From Pelodera strongyloides (taxonomy: Eukaryota > Nematoda > Chromadorea > Rhabditida > Rhabditidae), in NCBI GenBank assembly GCA_036852015.1, contig JAANDG010000508.1:1-64000 (forward strand): a stretch of 64,000 bases of DNA, read 5' to 3'. Every line of letters starts with the position of its first letter. The stretch's first letter is position 1. The notes below the pieces were generated by a model that saw only the letters and a list, made by a program, of their open reading frames with translations, did no database searches and was not told the origin of the DNA. Shown piece after piece: positions 24,129-35,724 of the stretch. The translations under genes and the position numbers were made by a program.

Positions 24129-26308
24129 ATGACCCTCTCATTACTTACACTGTGTGGCGGAGGGAAGAAAAAACAACAGACGAAAGGAGCTGCCGAGCCC
24201 AATAAGGTTATAGTTTTTTTCGTCGATTAAATCAGCTTTTTGAAACGTATGCTGTGGCCGTATGCACGAACGCCGGGAGCTTCCCAGTGGAAGGTGAGAG
24301 AATGAGGATCAGGCGAACCAGTGACACGTACTATGATCTTTGTTTCCGAGCTCGGCCCGCGGAAAAACCATCTAGTTTTACTAGTTTCCTACTAGGTTTT
24401 TAGTCGGCCCGAGCTCGAAATACGAAGATTTGTCGGAAAAAGCTCGGAAAATCCATGGGAAAAGCTCGGAAACGGACAAACATACTGCTCCTGAGCTCGG
24501 CCGACTATTTTCCGAGCTCGGCCCGAGAAACTCAGTTTCCGAGCTAGGCCCGAGAATATTGTCGGAGAATACTCTTGAAATACGCGGAAAAAGCTCGAAA
24601 ACGCAAAGTTTCGCGGAAAAAGCTCGGGATTCGTTAACGGAGAGAGGAGACAAAGCATCCCACCCAGGGAAGATCCCGGTGTTCGTGCATACGGCCACTG
24701 GACGCTGTAAATTTATCGTATATAAATAACTGCGCGAATTTGTAGTCTTATTATATTAATTTGCTTACATTGTATGATAATGCAGTTGTCCGAAATAAGT
24801 TGCATAAAACGGCCGTTATATCGCTGTAACACATTGCTGTCCCATGAATTCGTGTATGCAAAGGAAGTCGTTACTCCACACTTCTCGTCACATGTGTAGA
24901 TAAATGAACTAAACATTACCAGTAATTATCATTCAGTCGACTCAGCCCCCTTTTGGTGAATCAGCAGTACCCGTGAATCACGGTAGTGTGGCCATGTCTA
25001 CAACACTGGCCGGTACTTCGAAGGAAACTAAGTCGTCAAAAACAAAAGAGGATACGAAGACAGATGAGAAAGAGAAGAAAAAGAGTGAGAGGAAGGAAAG
25101 TCTAGGAGAAAAGAAAGATGAGAAGAAAAATGGTGGCACGAAGGAGGAAGATAAGAAAGCAGAGGTAAAGATTGGATGGGATGAATGCGGACGAACATTC
25201 TGTAGAGGCGCTGTTTCAGAATTCGTCTATATGAAAACTGTATGACTTGTCAAAAAAAAAGTTGAACCGTATGACTGGAAAACGTGGCCGAGGAATCTCT
25301 TTTTGCTGAAAAAATATCTTTCATGGAGACAGAAAACTATTGCTAAGTGATTATTGTGTGAACAATGCAGAAAAACTGAAACAGTGTTGTTATATCTGAT
25401 TAAAAGTTGTATATTTGAAAGGATCTGCTTTTGTTTCAGCGGCCGAAGAAGGAAAAGACTCCAGACAATGTTGAGGCGCCAAGGAAGGAATATCCCGAGG
25501 CATGTTTACGCTGTTTACACCCAACGTAAAGGAGTTTTTACGTGTGGGCCCAGGTGTGGCGGCGGCCCACCCATGTTGGGCCTGGTGTAGGCCGCGCTCT
25601 TCAACTTACGTGCGTATTCTTATTCGCCTATACCTGGCCTACACCGGGCTCGCATCAGGCACACCAGCCTCCCACCTTTTTTGTGTCCCGCGACTCACTT
25701 TCCCCTTTGTGGGCGAGGTGTAGGCCGCGCACCTGTCAAATTTCCTCAGTGCAGTCGCATATACTCGACTACTCGTTGCCGCATGTAGCTTACTTAGAAT
25801 ACGAATTGTTCTATAAACCGTACGAATTATTCTAAACCATTAAGTTCGCTTTTTGAAGCCAAATACTCAATCCCGAAGCAATGACAGACAGACCCGCGGT
25901 ACTGCAAGAAACTAAGAGATGTCTATTCAGGTAAAAGAACCGACTGCTTCGGCAAAGAGACGAAGGGAAGAACAGCTAGAGAAGGAAAAAAAGGCAAAGA
26001 TTGCTGCTGGATTCTACCAGGACAAGTCAGATGAAGATGACACTCTTGAGAAGATCAAGTCGCTTGAGGTGAGCGAAACTGAAAATCACATTTTGCATTA
26101 CGTTGCTATTTTGTTTAGTGTTGTTTTTACGTTTTTTGTTTTTTTTTCGTTTCATATCGCGAACATCGTATTCATTTTACTTGAATCGCCGAAAGCCTAT
26201 TCACATTTGCTTTTCCATTAAAACAATTGCGTTTGACGAACGAACGAATTTCAGATGGAACACACCGAGAAAAGTGCCAAGAACAGTGTAAAAAGCAAGA
26301 AGAAATAA
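24129..26308 (+). CDS. Lysine/glutamate-rich small protein
   Basis: Five exons in consistent phase 0: 24129-24206, 24937-25164, 25440-25499, 25931-26068 and 26255-26308 (stop TAA). The product is 185 residues: a short N-terminus with a GGGKKKQQTKG run, a highly charged middle dominated by Lys, Glu and Asp, a helix beginning AKRRREEQLEKEKKAKIA, and a tail ending SVKSKKK. No catalytic motif is visible, and low-complexity charge of this kind gives no safe function. Start choice: ATG 24129 is the first in frame, but an earlier exon is possible. Intron 1 holds a fold-back element (24252-24702). Exon 3 lacks a GT donor at the phase-compatible boundary; GAG is followed by GCATGT and then a GC-rich element (about 25520-25735), so this junction may use a GC donor or may have been disturbed. 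Confidence 0.65.
24252..24702. repeat. GC-rich word island 3 (GGAAAAAGCTCGG) in a fold-back element
   Basis: Inverted ends GTGGCCGTATGCACGAACG at about 24252 and the complement ending at 24702 enclose many copies of GGAAAAAGCTCGG and GAGCTCGGCCCG in both orientations. It lies in intron 1 of the Lys/Glu-rich gene. Confidence 0.7.
25520..25735. repeat. GC-rich word island 4 (GTGTAGGCCGCGC)
   Basis: GTGTAGGCCGCGC occurs at 25586 and 25720, with complement GGCCTACACC at 25636, and GGGCCC/GGCCCAC words between. It starts about 20 bases after exon 3 of the Lys/Glu-rich gene. Clear terminal inverted repeats were not found. Confidence 0.5.
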
Positions 26309-27462
26309 AAAAAAAGAACCAAGCCGTTTTTCTGTGTTCATTTGCCTGCCCACAAGCCCATACCGTACATCGTTCTTCTTTCATCACATCTGTCTCTTGT
26401 AAGATAAGTATGAATGCGCTTAGTTACCAGTTTTGTGATAAATTACTAACTGACACCTAAGGTAGCAACTAAAACTTGGAGTCGTATAAGCAGTAAAGTC
26501 TATCTAGTCTATCTAGTAAAGCAAATTAGCAAATTCAAGTAACCCGGGAACAACACGACATCCTTTACATAAAATCAACACAAACTACGTATTAACCTTT
26601 AATTTTGCCACCCTTTGAGGATTAAATAAACGTTTATACTGCTTTCTGGAGTTGGTTGGACGTATTTGAGAAGTACTGGTTGGAAGTATTTGAGATGTGC
26701 AACAATCGAAGTCCAGCATTGCCAACAACTTCCTGTCGTCTTTTTCCGCGGAATGGATGTTTGATTTTGATTCTAAGTTTAGAATGGGGATACAGGAATG
26801 GCTTCCGGTTTGGCTGTCAAGAAGGGATTTGGCGCCGCAATGAACGCCTTTTCCTCTTTATTGGGAAGGCAATTAGGCCATTAAGAACGCTCATCGTTTA
26901 ATTCTTCATCGTTGTGAACATTTGCGTCTCTCACGATTCACAAGTATTCGAAGAGACGGGTGTCATCACAAGCATTCTATCAGGTACTGCGCAGGACAAC
27001 TTATATCTCTACTTTAGACTAACATAATTATCTATATTTTTATTTTATTCAATTCGCGATTAACTAACAATTTGCTTTGAATTTCGATTGAACACTTTTT
27101 GTACTCACCGTTTCAAATTATAAAAAAAAATTGCTGGATATTTTATTTTAATTCAAATAAGCCTAATACTTGAAGGGTGTGAGTCAGCGTCATAATTAAT
27201 TATATACCTAACATATATTTTTGGTGATTTCGTGCGTGATGCGGCTGTCAAAGATCCATACACAAACAAGGCCGTGCAATCCAACCCAACCACATAAGAA
27301 CGGTCCAACTATATATTCTGGACATATGAATGCCCGAAAATGTTTCTTTTCCAATATTTGCAGATTTTAAAGTGTAGTTTTGCTTTATGTATATAAATGT
27401 CGCTTTTCACCGCGGAGTCCCTTTAACGAGTCGAAATATAACAAGCTAAAGATCGAAAGATC

Positions 27463-27510
27463 TTATCATATAAAGGAGAAGAGTATACTTTTTTGTTTGA
27501 AGCCGCGTGT
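27463..27510 (-). mobile_element. 3' tail fragment of the SINE-like family
   Basis: ATAAAGGAGAAGAGTATACT matches the S1/S2 3' tail on the minus strand, with no tRNA-like body. It is the only recognisable element in the 1.7 kb between the Lys/Glu-rich and PLEKHD1-like genes. Confidence 0.5.
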
Positions 27511-28053
27511 GAACGCAACAAAGCTGATTTATATCGTGAAAAAGAGTTTAAAGTTGAAGTTTTTGGTTCTTTTTTATAAAGCGCAATTTTCCATTAGTCG
27601 CGTAAGCGCCAGCTGCTGTAGCCTTTCCCTTTCGCTCTGTATCTGAATTCTCCTTTGTGTATGTAAATTAGGGGTGCACCGGTAAACAGTGCATATGGGT
27701 CAGATACTAGGATATTTCGCTCCTTGATATGCATTGTCTCTCAGTTGATCAACGTCTGCGCTCCCCCTAATCAATTTCTCACTAGCCAGCGATTCCTCGA
27801 TCTGCGTAGGATCCCTCATATCTTCCTGGATATTACAGAAATGAAAATTAATTTTCCTGCTTTGAGTTTATGTACAAATCTGCCAATACTACTGATACTG
27901 ATCCAATTTACTTACACTTTCCTTAACAATTGATTTTTTGTCCCTCTATGGATAAAGACTGATATTTAATGCTAATTATACAGGAACTTTTTGCTTCATT
28001 CAAATGTATTCATTATGTATTCATATGTTCATTCATATGTAATTTCAGGTTTG

Positions 28054-31000
28054 ATGGTTGAATCGAAATCAGAGAAGAAGAAGGCCAAATCCCCCCTTGC
28101 TTCATCTTCAACTTCAAAAGAGGAAAGAAAGGGAATACTCAGGAGTCTTTCCTTTCAGGTGAATAACATTTACATCAAACGTGTAAGCACAATTGACAGT
28201 CGTCGGGCAATACACTGAGTGATGTCAAGAATGTTTTGTAATTTTGTATCGTTATTATCATCGGTTGATGTCAAGAATGTTTTGTAATTTTGTATCGTTA
28301 TTATCATCGGTATCACCTGTCCCCGGTGAGACAGACAGCATATGCAATGCCCCATGCCACTAGAGGTATTTGTTAGGTGTGATCGATAAAAGTAATTCTG
28401 CGCTGATATTTAGTTCTCCAATCTTGGCCGCAAGATGAGTCTCGTAACAAAGGATAACCAATACGACACAACACCCGAGGACAACTATGAGGAAGTAAGT
28501 CAAGACCAAGATCGGGGAACTCTTTTCTTTTCTATATTTTTCCTATTCCTTACATACTGCATATTTTGCTCATCCTGCGTTTTCTGTACGTATTTATTGT
28601 ATTTACCTTATAAGTCTTTTTGTGCTCCTGTTATGGACTCCAATAAATGTGTATTGTTTAGTTAGGACCTGTTCTCGGTGTACAATGTTACGGAACTCTT
28701 TGCAAAAAGTACAAGAAGAAGAATCGACCGGCAAAATGGACCAAGCGGTTTGCATTCATAAAAACAGATGTGTTTGTAAGACATTAATTACTGTTATCCT
28801 TCGATCATTGGAACTCCTCACGAATAGGATTTTTAATGTATTTTGTTCATGTGCAAGAAGCTATCGGCGTGTGGGAATCATTCGATGTTGCTTGTCTGTT
28901 CCGTTGTCATCGTCGAGCATATTTCAGATTCTTTATACTCAAGGAATGTTTCCTTCTCTACTACACAACGTCACATGAAAAGTTGTTTGAAAAAACAAAG
29001 AGAGTTGATCTTCATCCGAAGGTAATTAACTCACACATCTTATAGCGGTCCGAGACTTCCCCTCCTCGCCTATGGCTATTAATATTTAATCTATACTTTT
29101 CATTATATTACATATTAGGAATGTTACCTCCTGTTTGAACGAAAAATTAACAGGGGTTTGAAATGTATTTTGCACGCGGTATTTCCATGCCATGTCATGT
29201 ATACAAATCACTGCGCGATACAACGCGATGTTTAATAACCTCTCTGTGTTTTCGATTCGCACTTGCGACAATGTCAAATGCCTGTTCATGTTCGGGCCAT
29301 TTTAGATGAATGCCAAACGCCTATCGTAACCCATGCGAATGACACAATTGACATGGTCCTGCAGCGAAAGTGTCCCAGACCCGTGCTATTTGAAAAAGAT
29401 CCGTATCAGACCCGTGCTATTTGAAATAGATTCATACTATTTTGAAATAAATCCGTACTAGATTCAAAATCGCTGCGGGACCATGTCATTTACATTGACT
29501 TCGAACATGAACAGGCTTTTTTTGCCATTTTCGCAGTGCGAATCGCATACACGGATAGGCCATACATACTATTATATTCATTTGCATAAGCCTATGCATA
29601 GTTGCCTATGCAAATCCCCATTGTTACGACGGCCGTTACGTCGCTTTAAGGGAATAATTCCTCTGATCGGATGTTCGATTGTTTGTGGTGGAGATGTTGG
29701 AAGGAAACATTGTCTTTTGATTGCTCACCCTCAATTCCCTTCCGCTGTCATATTGTCGGCATCCGAAGTCAAAGATCAGGAGATGTGGCTCAAATCACTG
29801 AGAAATGCAACAAAAATGTGAGTATCTACATGTTTGACATTTGAGTGTTAGTTTCCTTATCTACAAGAACATGCCTATACCTATACTATACTTTCCTGTA
29901 CAAATAACTCGCTGACACTGATATATTTGAAATATTTGCCTGCAAAATGAACATAGTGCAGACAAGCTCCAATAAACCAATTGAACAGGGAAATGTTCAA
30001 TTGGTTGAACATTTCCCATTGTATTGGAAGTCACATTGTATTGGCAGGCGCGACTAAACAACGAGTCTTTCTAGGGGTTGTATTATTTTGTCTTGAAATT
30101 TTGACTAAAATCTTTAGCTCCTACAAGAACACGATTGTTGGAGAGTCAATGATCAGAGAACTGGAGAGCAGAGGGTTGCTGTTGAATGAAGAGAAAAAAG
30201 GATACGAAGAAAGACTGCGAGAGGAGGCACAAGCCAGACAACTAGAACACGACAGGGTTATGGTAAGATACTAGAACACGACAGGGTTATGGTAAGATAC
30301 TAGAACACGACAGGGTTATGGTAAGATACTAGAACACGACAGGGTTATGGTAAGATACTAGAACACGACAGGGTTATGGTAAGATACTAGAACACGACAG
30401 GGTACTAGAACACGACAGGTTATGGTAAGATACTAGAACACGACAGGGTTATGGTAAGATACTAGAACACGACAGGGTTATGGTAAGATAACTGCCAGGA
30501 ATCTTTCACGGATAGGTGTGTAGTTACATTGTTATATCCCGTTGCGATCACACAAATGTATAACAAGACGATGTAGACGGCACTGAGAACCGATGAGTTG
30601 CGCGCCGCACCATTTCGGGACACAAAATGCGCGCCGCAACGAAATGGGACGGAAAATGTTTTCCTGCACGAGCAGGCCTCACATGTGTTGTGTGGTAGAG
30701 TGGTCTAAGGCACTGTTTAGAGAAAGTATCTAACTAAAAATGTATCATCGAATCGAACACTCTGCTTTCATTTTGCACGTACAGCGAGTTCTCGCACCGT
30801 CTCCGCACCTTTTCGGCAACGGTTTGGGGGTGTTTCCCGCACCAAAACGGCAAACAGAGCCGGTGAAAAAAACGTTTTCCGCGCGCAGCAAATTTTTTTG
30901 CGGGAAACACCCCCAAACTGTTGCGGCGCGCAACTCTTGAGTCTCGTTGTGGAGTGTAGACTAGTAGACGGGCACGCGTGTAGACACTTCTGCAGATCTC

Positions 31001-33997
31001 CAGAGTAGATCCACAGGTGTAGGGCAGCTGTCGAGTCGAGTCCTCTCAGCAGGCTTGGCAGCAGGTCCTGGCGTAAGTGTAGTCCCTCCTTTCTCGGTAG
31101 ACTCTGGGGAACTCTCATACTATGCTCGACTCGCATCTTTATTTTACACTTTTCGTATGCTAATTACTTTCTAAACAATTTGAAATAGACAATTCTCAAA
31201 CTTGTTTACACAATTATGCGTATGCCTAATAGCATACTCTACTCTACACATTCGTTTCATACTTGGCAAATACGGTAGTTCATTGCTAAAATTTCGCTAT
31301 GTTTTAGGAATTGGCAAAAGTCAAGGAAGAATTAGAAGACGAAAGAGAGAAATTGATCCGAACGACTAAAAAACTAAAAGACGACCTTCAGAATGTAAAA
31401 AAGTAAGCAAGCATCAATTACAGGAATTACAGCCATTAGTCAAATACATCATTCAATGAACATTTTTCAAGAAGGACATAATTTGTATGACTACACTTTT
31501 CAGCGAACTGAAGTTGACAAACGAAACAAAAAGTACCCTGGAACAGGAGAAGTTATCTCTCAACTCAAAGACAGAACATTTGGTTTCAAATATGGAGGTA
31601 CGTGTTCCCTGTGGTTCCATTTGTAATTTAATTGTTTCCAATTCAACAGAGTAGCTAATTTGCTGATGTGTGAAAGCATTTGAAGTATGGAAATTTGTTA
31701 AGGAAAGATCTTATAATTATACTCCTACTTTTTAGTCACTCAACATCGAGAAGGAGAAAATACAAACACAATTACAGTCAATTCTACGGTATGTTTTGTT
31801 TTCCTTCTGAAACTTTTGTTTTTAAATGATGCGACTCATTTCTACTCATTTCATGAACTTAGTTTGTATTCAATATATGCTGACGCAAGGATGTAGAACG
31901 GTACCAGGCGAAAACTTGGGAAGGTTGGATCAGTCTGGCCACCACCCACTCCGAATATAATATGGCCTATACATATATCTGGAATCTGGACCGCACGGCA
32001 GGCCTGCGCAGATTGCAGCCCCTCCGTGCTTTTGAATTTTTAAATTTCTGCAGAGAACGTGAGCAATTCCTGCTGGAAAATCAGAACTTATGTACCGCGA
32101 CCAGTCAACTGAAGAACCGTTTGATGGAGATTGAGACCAAGACGAGTTGTATTTCAACAGAGAAGGAGCAGATCGAACAACTGTGAGCATCACCGCCTTC
32201 CGTTATTATTTCTGTATGTGACTGTGAGAGAGAGAATGTGTGTGTGCATACTGAATACCACCAGCAATATCTATGCATACTCTAGACTCTATAGGTCTAT
32301 AGTACAGCAAAATAAAATATGGACAATTCTTTTAGCTGCTAGTCCAGGCAGGTTGCTCAAAGTAAGTTTTAAAAGGGGCCGAATGAAATAAATTTGCATG
32401 ACAGGGAGCCGATCATTATTATATACCAGCTCTTTTAGTTACTTGAACACGACTTTTATGACTTCCGCAAAAAAATAAGTATAATATGCTTACATATACA
32501 TATGAAATGAGTTAGCGTGTACGAGAAATATTCAGGCTTCGCCTCAATGAACAAAAGACCCTTGACTTGGAGAATGAACGACACTACTACACACTGCAAA
32601 CAAAAGAGCTGATGATGACGCTCAAGGTAAGTTTTAAAAGAGGCCGAATGAAATACATTTGCATGACAGGGAGCTGAGCATTATTATACATAAGAAGGCT
32701 ATCGCCGCTTGCGTCGACTTTCCAATACTACGTACGTAGGGGATAGAAGCTTCGCAATTACTTACACCTATTAGTTGCGAAAAGTTTGGCCTACTTATAC
32801 CAAACGCCTGGAACGTACAAAAACGTTGCGGTTGAAAACACAAACAAAATCACACGGCTTCAAACTATAAAATAAGATATTCCAAATCTTTTGCAGGAAA
32901 TTTCCGAGCAAAAAGAAATGACCGAATCTGAGTTACGGGATCAGATGATGGCCCGAATTGGTGCGGAGAAACAGCTACAGGTTTGAAGGAATTACACACT
33001 ATTATCAGATCCAGTGAAAAAAAGACTGGGAGAAAAAATACATATGTATAAAGCTGGAGGATATAATGTGCATTATTTACCTTGTATAGGCAGCAGAAAA
33101 GGCTCTCGAGCATCTTGAGATGGCCCTCAAATTGACTGGTGCGCAAATGACTGAACTACAAGAGCACATCATGCCAGATGTGCACAAACTCAGAGGTGAA
33201 TCAGTAACACCTTTCTAGTCCTGATAATGATTAAAAAGCGGTGTACTTTCCCTGATGAAACATGCCCCTACTACTACATGTAGCAAAGAAGTGAAAGAAG
33301 TAGCCATTTCGGCAGAAATACTGTGATGTTAAGTTTAATTGCATCTTTTTTTTTAATATTCATCTGCTTTCAGAATTCTTCGAAACGTGCGCTGAAGAGG
33401 CAAAATTGGAAGCAAACAAAGTGTGTACCGTGGCACGTGATCTATCTCTTCTATACCTTCCCTATTAAGCACTAACAACACACTTTTCATTACTCACAGC
33501 TCAACATATTTCAGTTCACATCACACTCTAATATAAACAAACTTAACTTAATGGGTCGGAAGAACCTCGGAACAACGCGAAATGACATATAGGTCTATAT
33601 CAACTGTAGATTAGAAACTGAAACTTAACTAGAAATTGAGTACTTGAGTTTCATCAGTGTATTTATTGTGCATGCGAGTTCTGTGGCAGCAAGAGTTAGG
33701 CCATTATTTTCTAAATTCATCACAACTTTAGACAGGTATAATGAGGAATGCAATATACGCAAGGAAATCAATGAGAAGAAGGTCAACAAGAAACCTGAGA
33801 TCATCATTTAAGAGACAGTTATCAATGAAAGAAGCGGAGAAGGTGAGGCATTAGCAACTTGCTGTGTTCTGTCACTTCAAACGTAACTATACTTAAATAC
33901 GTAGAACCTCTATATGGTATATTTCTCCAAATAGTTCTGTAAATATTTTTTACAGGGTGACGTTTCTGGAGCCGAGAAGACCTTTTCACAACTATGA
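28054..33997 (+). CDS. PLEKHD1: PH-domain and coiled-coil protein, PLEKHD1-like
   Basis: Sixteen exons, all in phase, giving 509 residues (human PLEKHD1 is of about the same length): 28054-28158, 28414-28494, 28662-28747, 28928-29021, 29651-29817, 30118-30262, 31308-31402, 31504-31597, 31736-31788, 32054-32182, 32536-32626, 32897-32980, 33090-33195, 33374-33420, 33732-33842 and 33956-33997 (stop TGA). A basic, serine-rich leader of about 60 residues is followed by a pleckstrin homology domain (YGTLCKK, WTKRFFILKECFLLYY, HPKGIIPLIGCSIV, closing with a Trp in EMWLKSLRNATK). A coiled coil of about 250 residues follows, then the family's C-terminal block FFETCAEEAKLEANK and IMRNAIYARK. PH domains usually bind phosphoinositides or proteins at membranes; the cellular role of this family is poorly known. 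The end of exon 6 with its donor is repeated nine times, and the acceptor of exon 5 coincides with a transposon end. Confidence 0.92.
28219..28310. repeat. Two-copy 47 bp tandem repeat
   Basis: GATGTCAAGAATGTTTTGTA through TTATCATCGGT is repeated once, in PLEKHD1-like intron 1. Confidence 0.85.
30242..30490. repeat. 29 bp minisatellite spanning an exon end and splice donor
   Basis: Nine tandem copies of a unit that begins CTAGAACACGACAGGG; eight carry the full ATG/GTAAGA junction and the sixth is truncated. The first copy contains the last 21 bases of PLEKHD1-like exon 6. The unit is not a multiple of three and contains in-frame stops, so using any but the first donor would truncate the protein. 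Confidence 0.9.
30596..30945. repeat. GC-rich word island 5 (GTTGCGCGCCGCAAC) in a fold-back element
   Basis: Ends GAGTTGCGCGCCGCA at about 30597 and TTGCGGCGCGCAACTC near 30922-30937. Inside, GTTTGGGGGTGTTTCCCGC and its complement form another inverted pair. A tRNA-like A box (TGGTAGAGTGGTCTAAGGC) lies at about 30692. It sits in intron 6 of the PLEKHD1-like gene. Confidence 0.6.
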
Positions 33998-35724
33998 TTC
34001 TCCCTACGCTAGCCATCATTATCATTCAATTAGTTGAGTATTTGGCGTATGTGCGTATCGTATATCAACATTCACATATTTATTGGTTTTTCAACAAATA
34101 CGTTACGATTTGTTTAATAATGAGCTCCCTAACGGCCACTTCATTAGTTTGTCATGGTGAAACCTGTTTAATTGTGATCAATTAACGATGCCTTTATATA
34201 TGAAGTTAATAAGGTGAAAAATACAGTACTACTCCATATTTCCACAGTCATCCCCATTTTCCTTGTTGTAAAAGACTGACGATTTCCACTTTTCGCAATA
34301 AATGTTCGATTCACGTTGAGCACACACTTGTTTATCTTATTAATAAACAAAAACGTTCAAGCCATTCAAGCGGCTTTGGCAAGTAGGCAAGTTACCATTT
34401 TGCTAACTTTTCGAATTTCGCAAATTATAATACATTCTCAATATGAGCATCATCATTATTACCATGTTTATTGGAAAAGATTGCATGAATGATTGTCATT
34501 CTGGACCACTCCTTCGTATACTAGAATCAATTTTATATTCCCTTGGATAAGCATAAACTATTTCACAGTATATATGTTCGGAGTTCGGAGCTTCTAGTTG
34601 TTGCCTGTTGAGCAAGTTTGATAGGATGAATTTCACTGTTTTTTTTTTAAATTTACTGCGTCATTCACAAAATTGCCAAGCGTTTGCATCGGTTTCGTTT
34701 GTTTTGCATATTTGCATCACGTTTTTTTCCGCAACCTCACTGCGTTAAAAAGGATGAGGTTTGACCGCGAGAGGGATTAGCGAAGCAATTATTTGAATAT
34801 AGACAGCACTTACGACTTACACATAAGAGAAAGAGAGACCTAGTGTGTTAAACGGGTGTGTTGAAAGGGAGGGTTCCGGCACATAAAGTGTAGTCGTTTG
34901 CTCTCGCGTTGAGTCTCCTTCAATATATGTTTTTCGTCCTTCACTGACGAAACTCGGTTGGTGCGCGGCGAAAAAAGGCTCGCCCAGTTTTCGCCGCGCA
35001 CTTCGCCCAGTCGTCGCAGCACTCTTGCCAGGTCCGGGCGAGTGCACTTGCTACTCTTTCGCGAAAACCGGGTGAAGATTGGACGAAAGCGCCGCGCACC
35101 CTATTTCTGCACATATTTTCACATTTTCGTCCGGCCCGTGCGCCAACCTTTCGCTGGGCTTACCAGGCAAGCGTCTGGGCGAATTGCGCGACGAAACCTG
35201 GGCGAACAGCATTTTTTCTCGCCGCGCCAATCGAGTTTCGCGTTGTTTTTGGTCATGTTGCGACTAATAATTTCCCGATCGCAATTGACAATATTTAACG
35301 TGCCAATATAATTGACGAAGTGTTAGTGACAGGTAGATTTAGTGGTGCCAAAAGACCACAAGCGGAAAAATGTGAACAGCGAGTAGCTCACTGGTTGATC
35401 TCTCGGGGGAGTTTTGAGTGTTATCAACTGCTGATTTCGCAGAATGTTTTCAGAAATGCTCGTCTTTTTTGCAAAAGGAATAGAAAATTCAGAAAGACTT
35501 TTCATGTAGGCCCATATAACTTAGTTTTCTCTCACGTGGGTGTAGACCAACAGTGAAAGGCGTTTTGAACATGACCCATTTTGTTGCTGTGAGAAAGCGA
35601 ACACAATACCGGATTTCATCGATAAAAAAGCAACAGATCCACACTTATGACTTCACGCGCACTTTCGCACAATACCGTGTTTTCTATTCTTCCTGTGTTA
35701 TTACTTTACTAATTCCCCTCACAG
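33998..35724. other. Intergenic stretch
   Basis: Apart from the GC-rich fold-back island at 34948-35240, I see no gene, RNA or clear repeat here. Open frames over the island follow its repeat words. Confidence 0.5.
34948..35240. repeat. GC-rich word island 6 (CGCCGCGCAC and TCGCCCAG)
   Basis: Ends GAAACTCGGTTGGTGCGCGG at about 34951 and the near complement ending at about 35236 flank repeated CGCCGCGCAC and TCGCCCAG words in both orientations. It lies between the PLEKHD1-like and secreted-protein genes. Confidence 0.55.

Noticed and set aside
28748..28769. Extension of PLEKHD1-like exon 3 reading FAFIKTD
   Set aside because: The conserved PH-domain junction KRFFILKE requires the donor at 28748; the extension would duplicate that segment and use a weak donor.
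30242..30490. Regular array considered as a CRISPR
   Set aside because: The 29 bp units are head to tail without spacers, and the sequence is a eukaryotic exon end.
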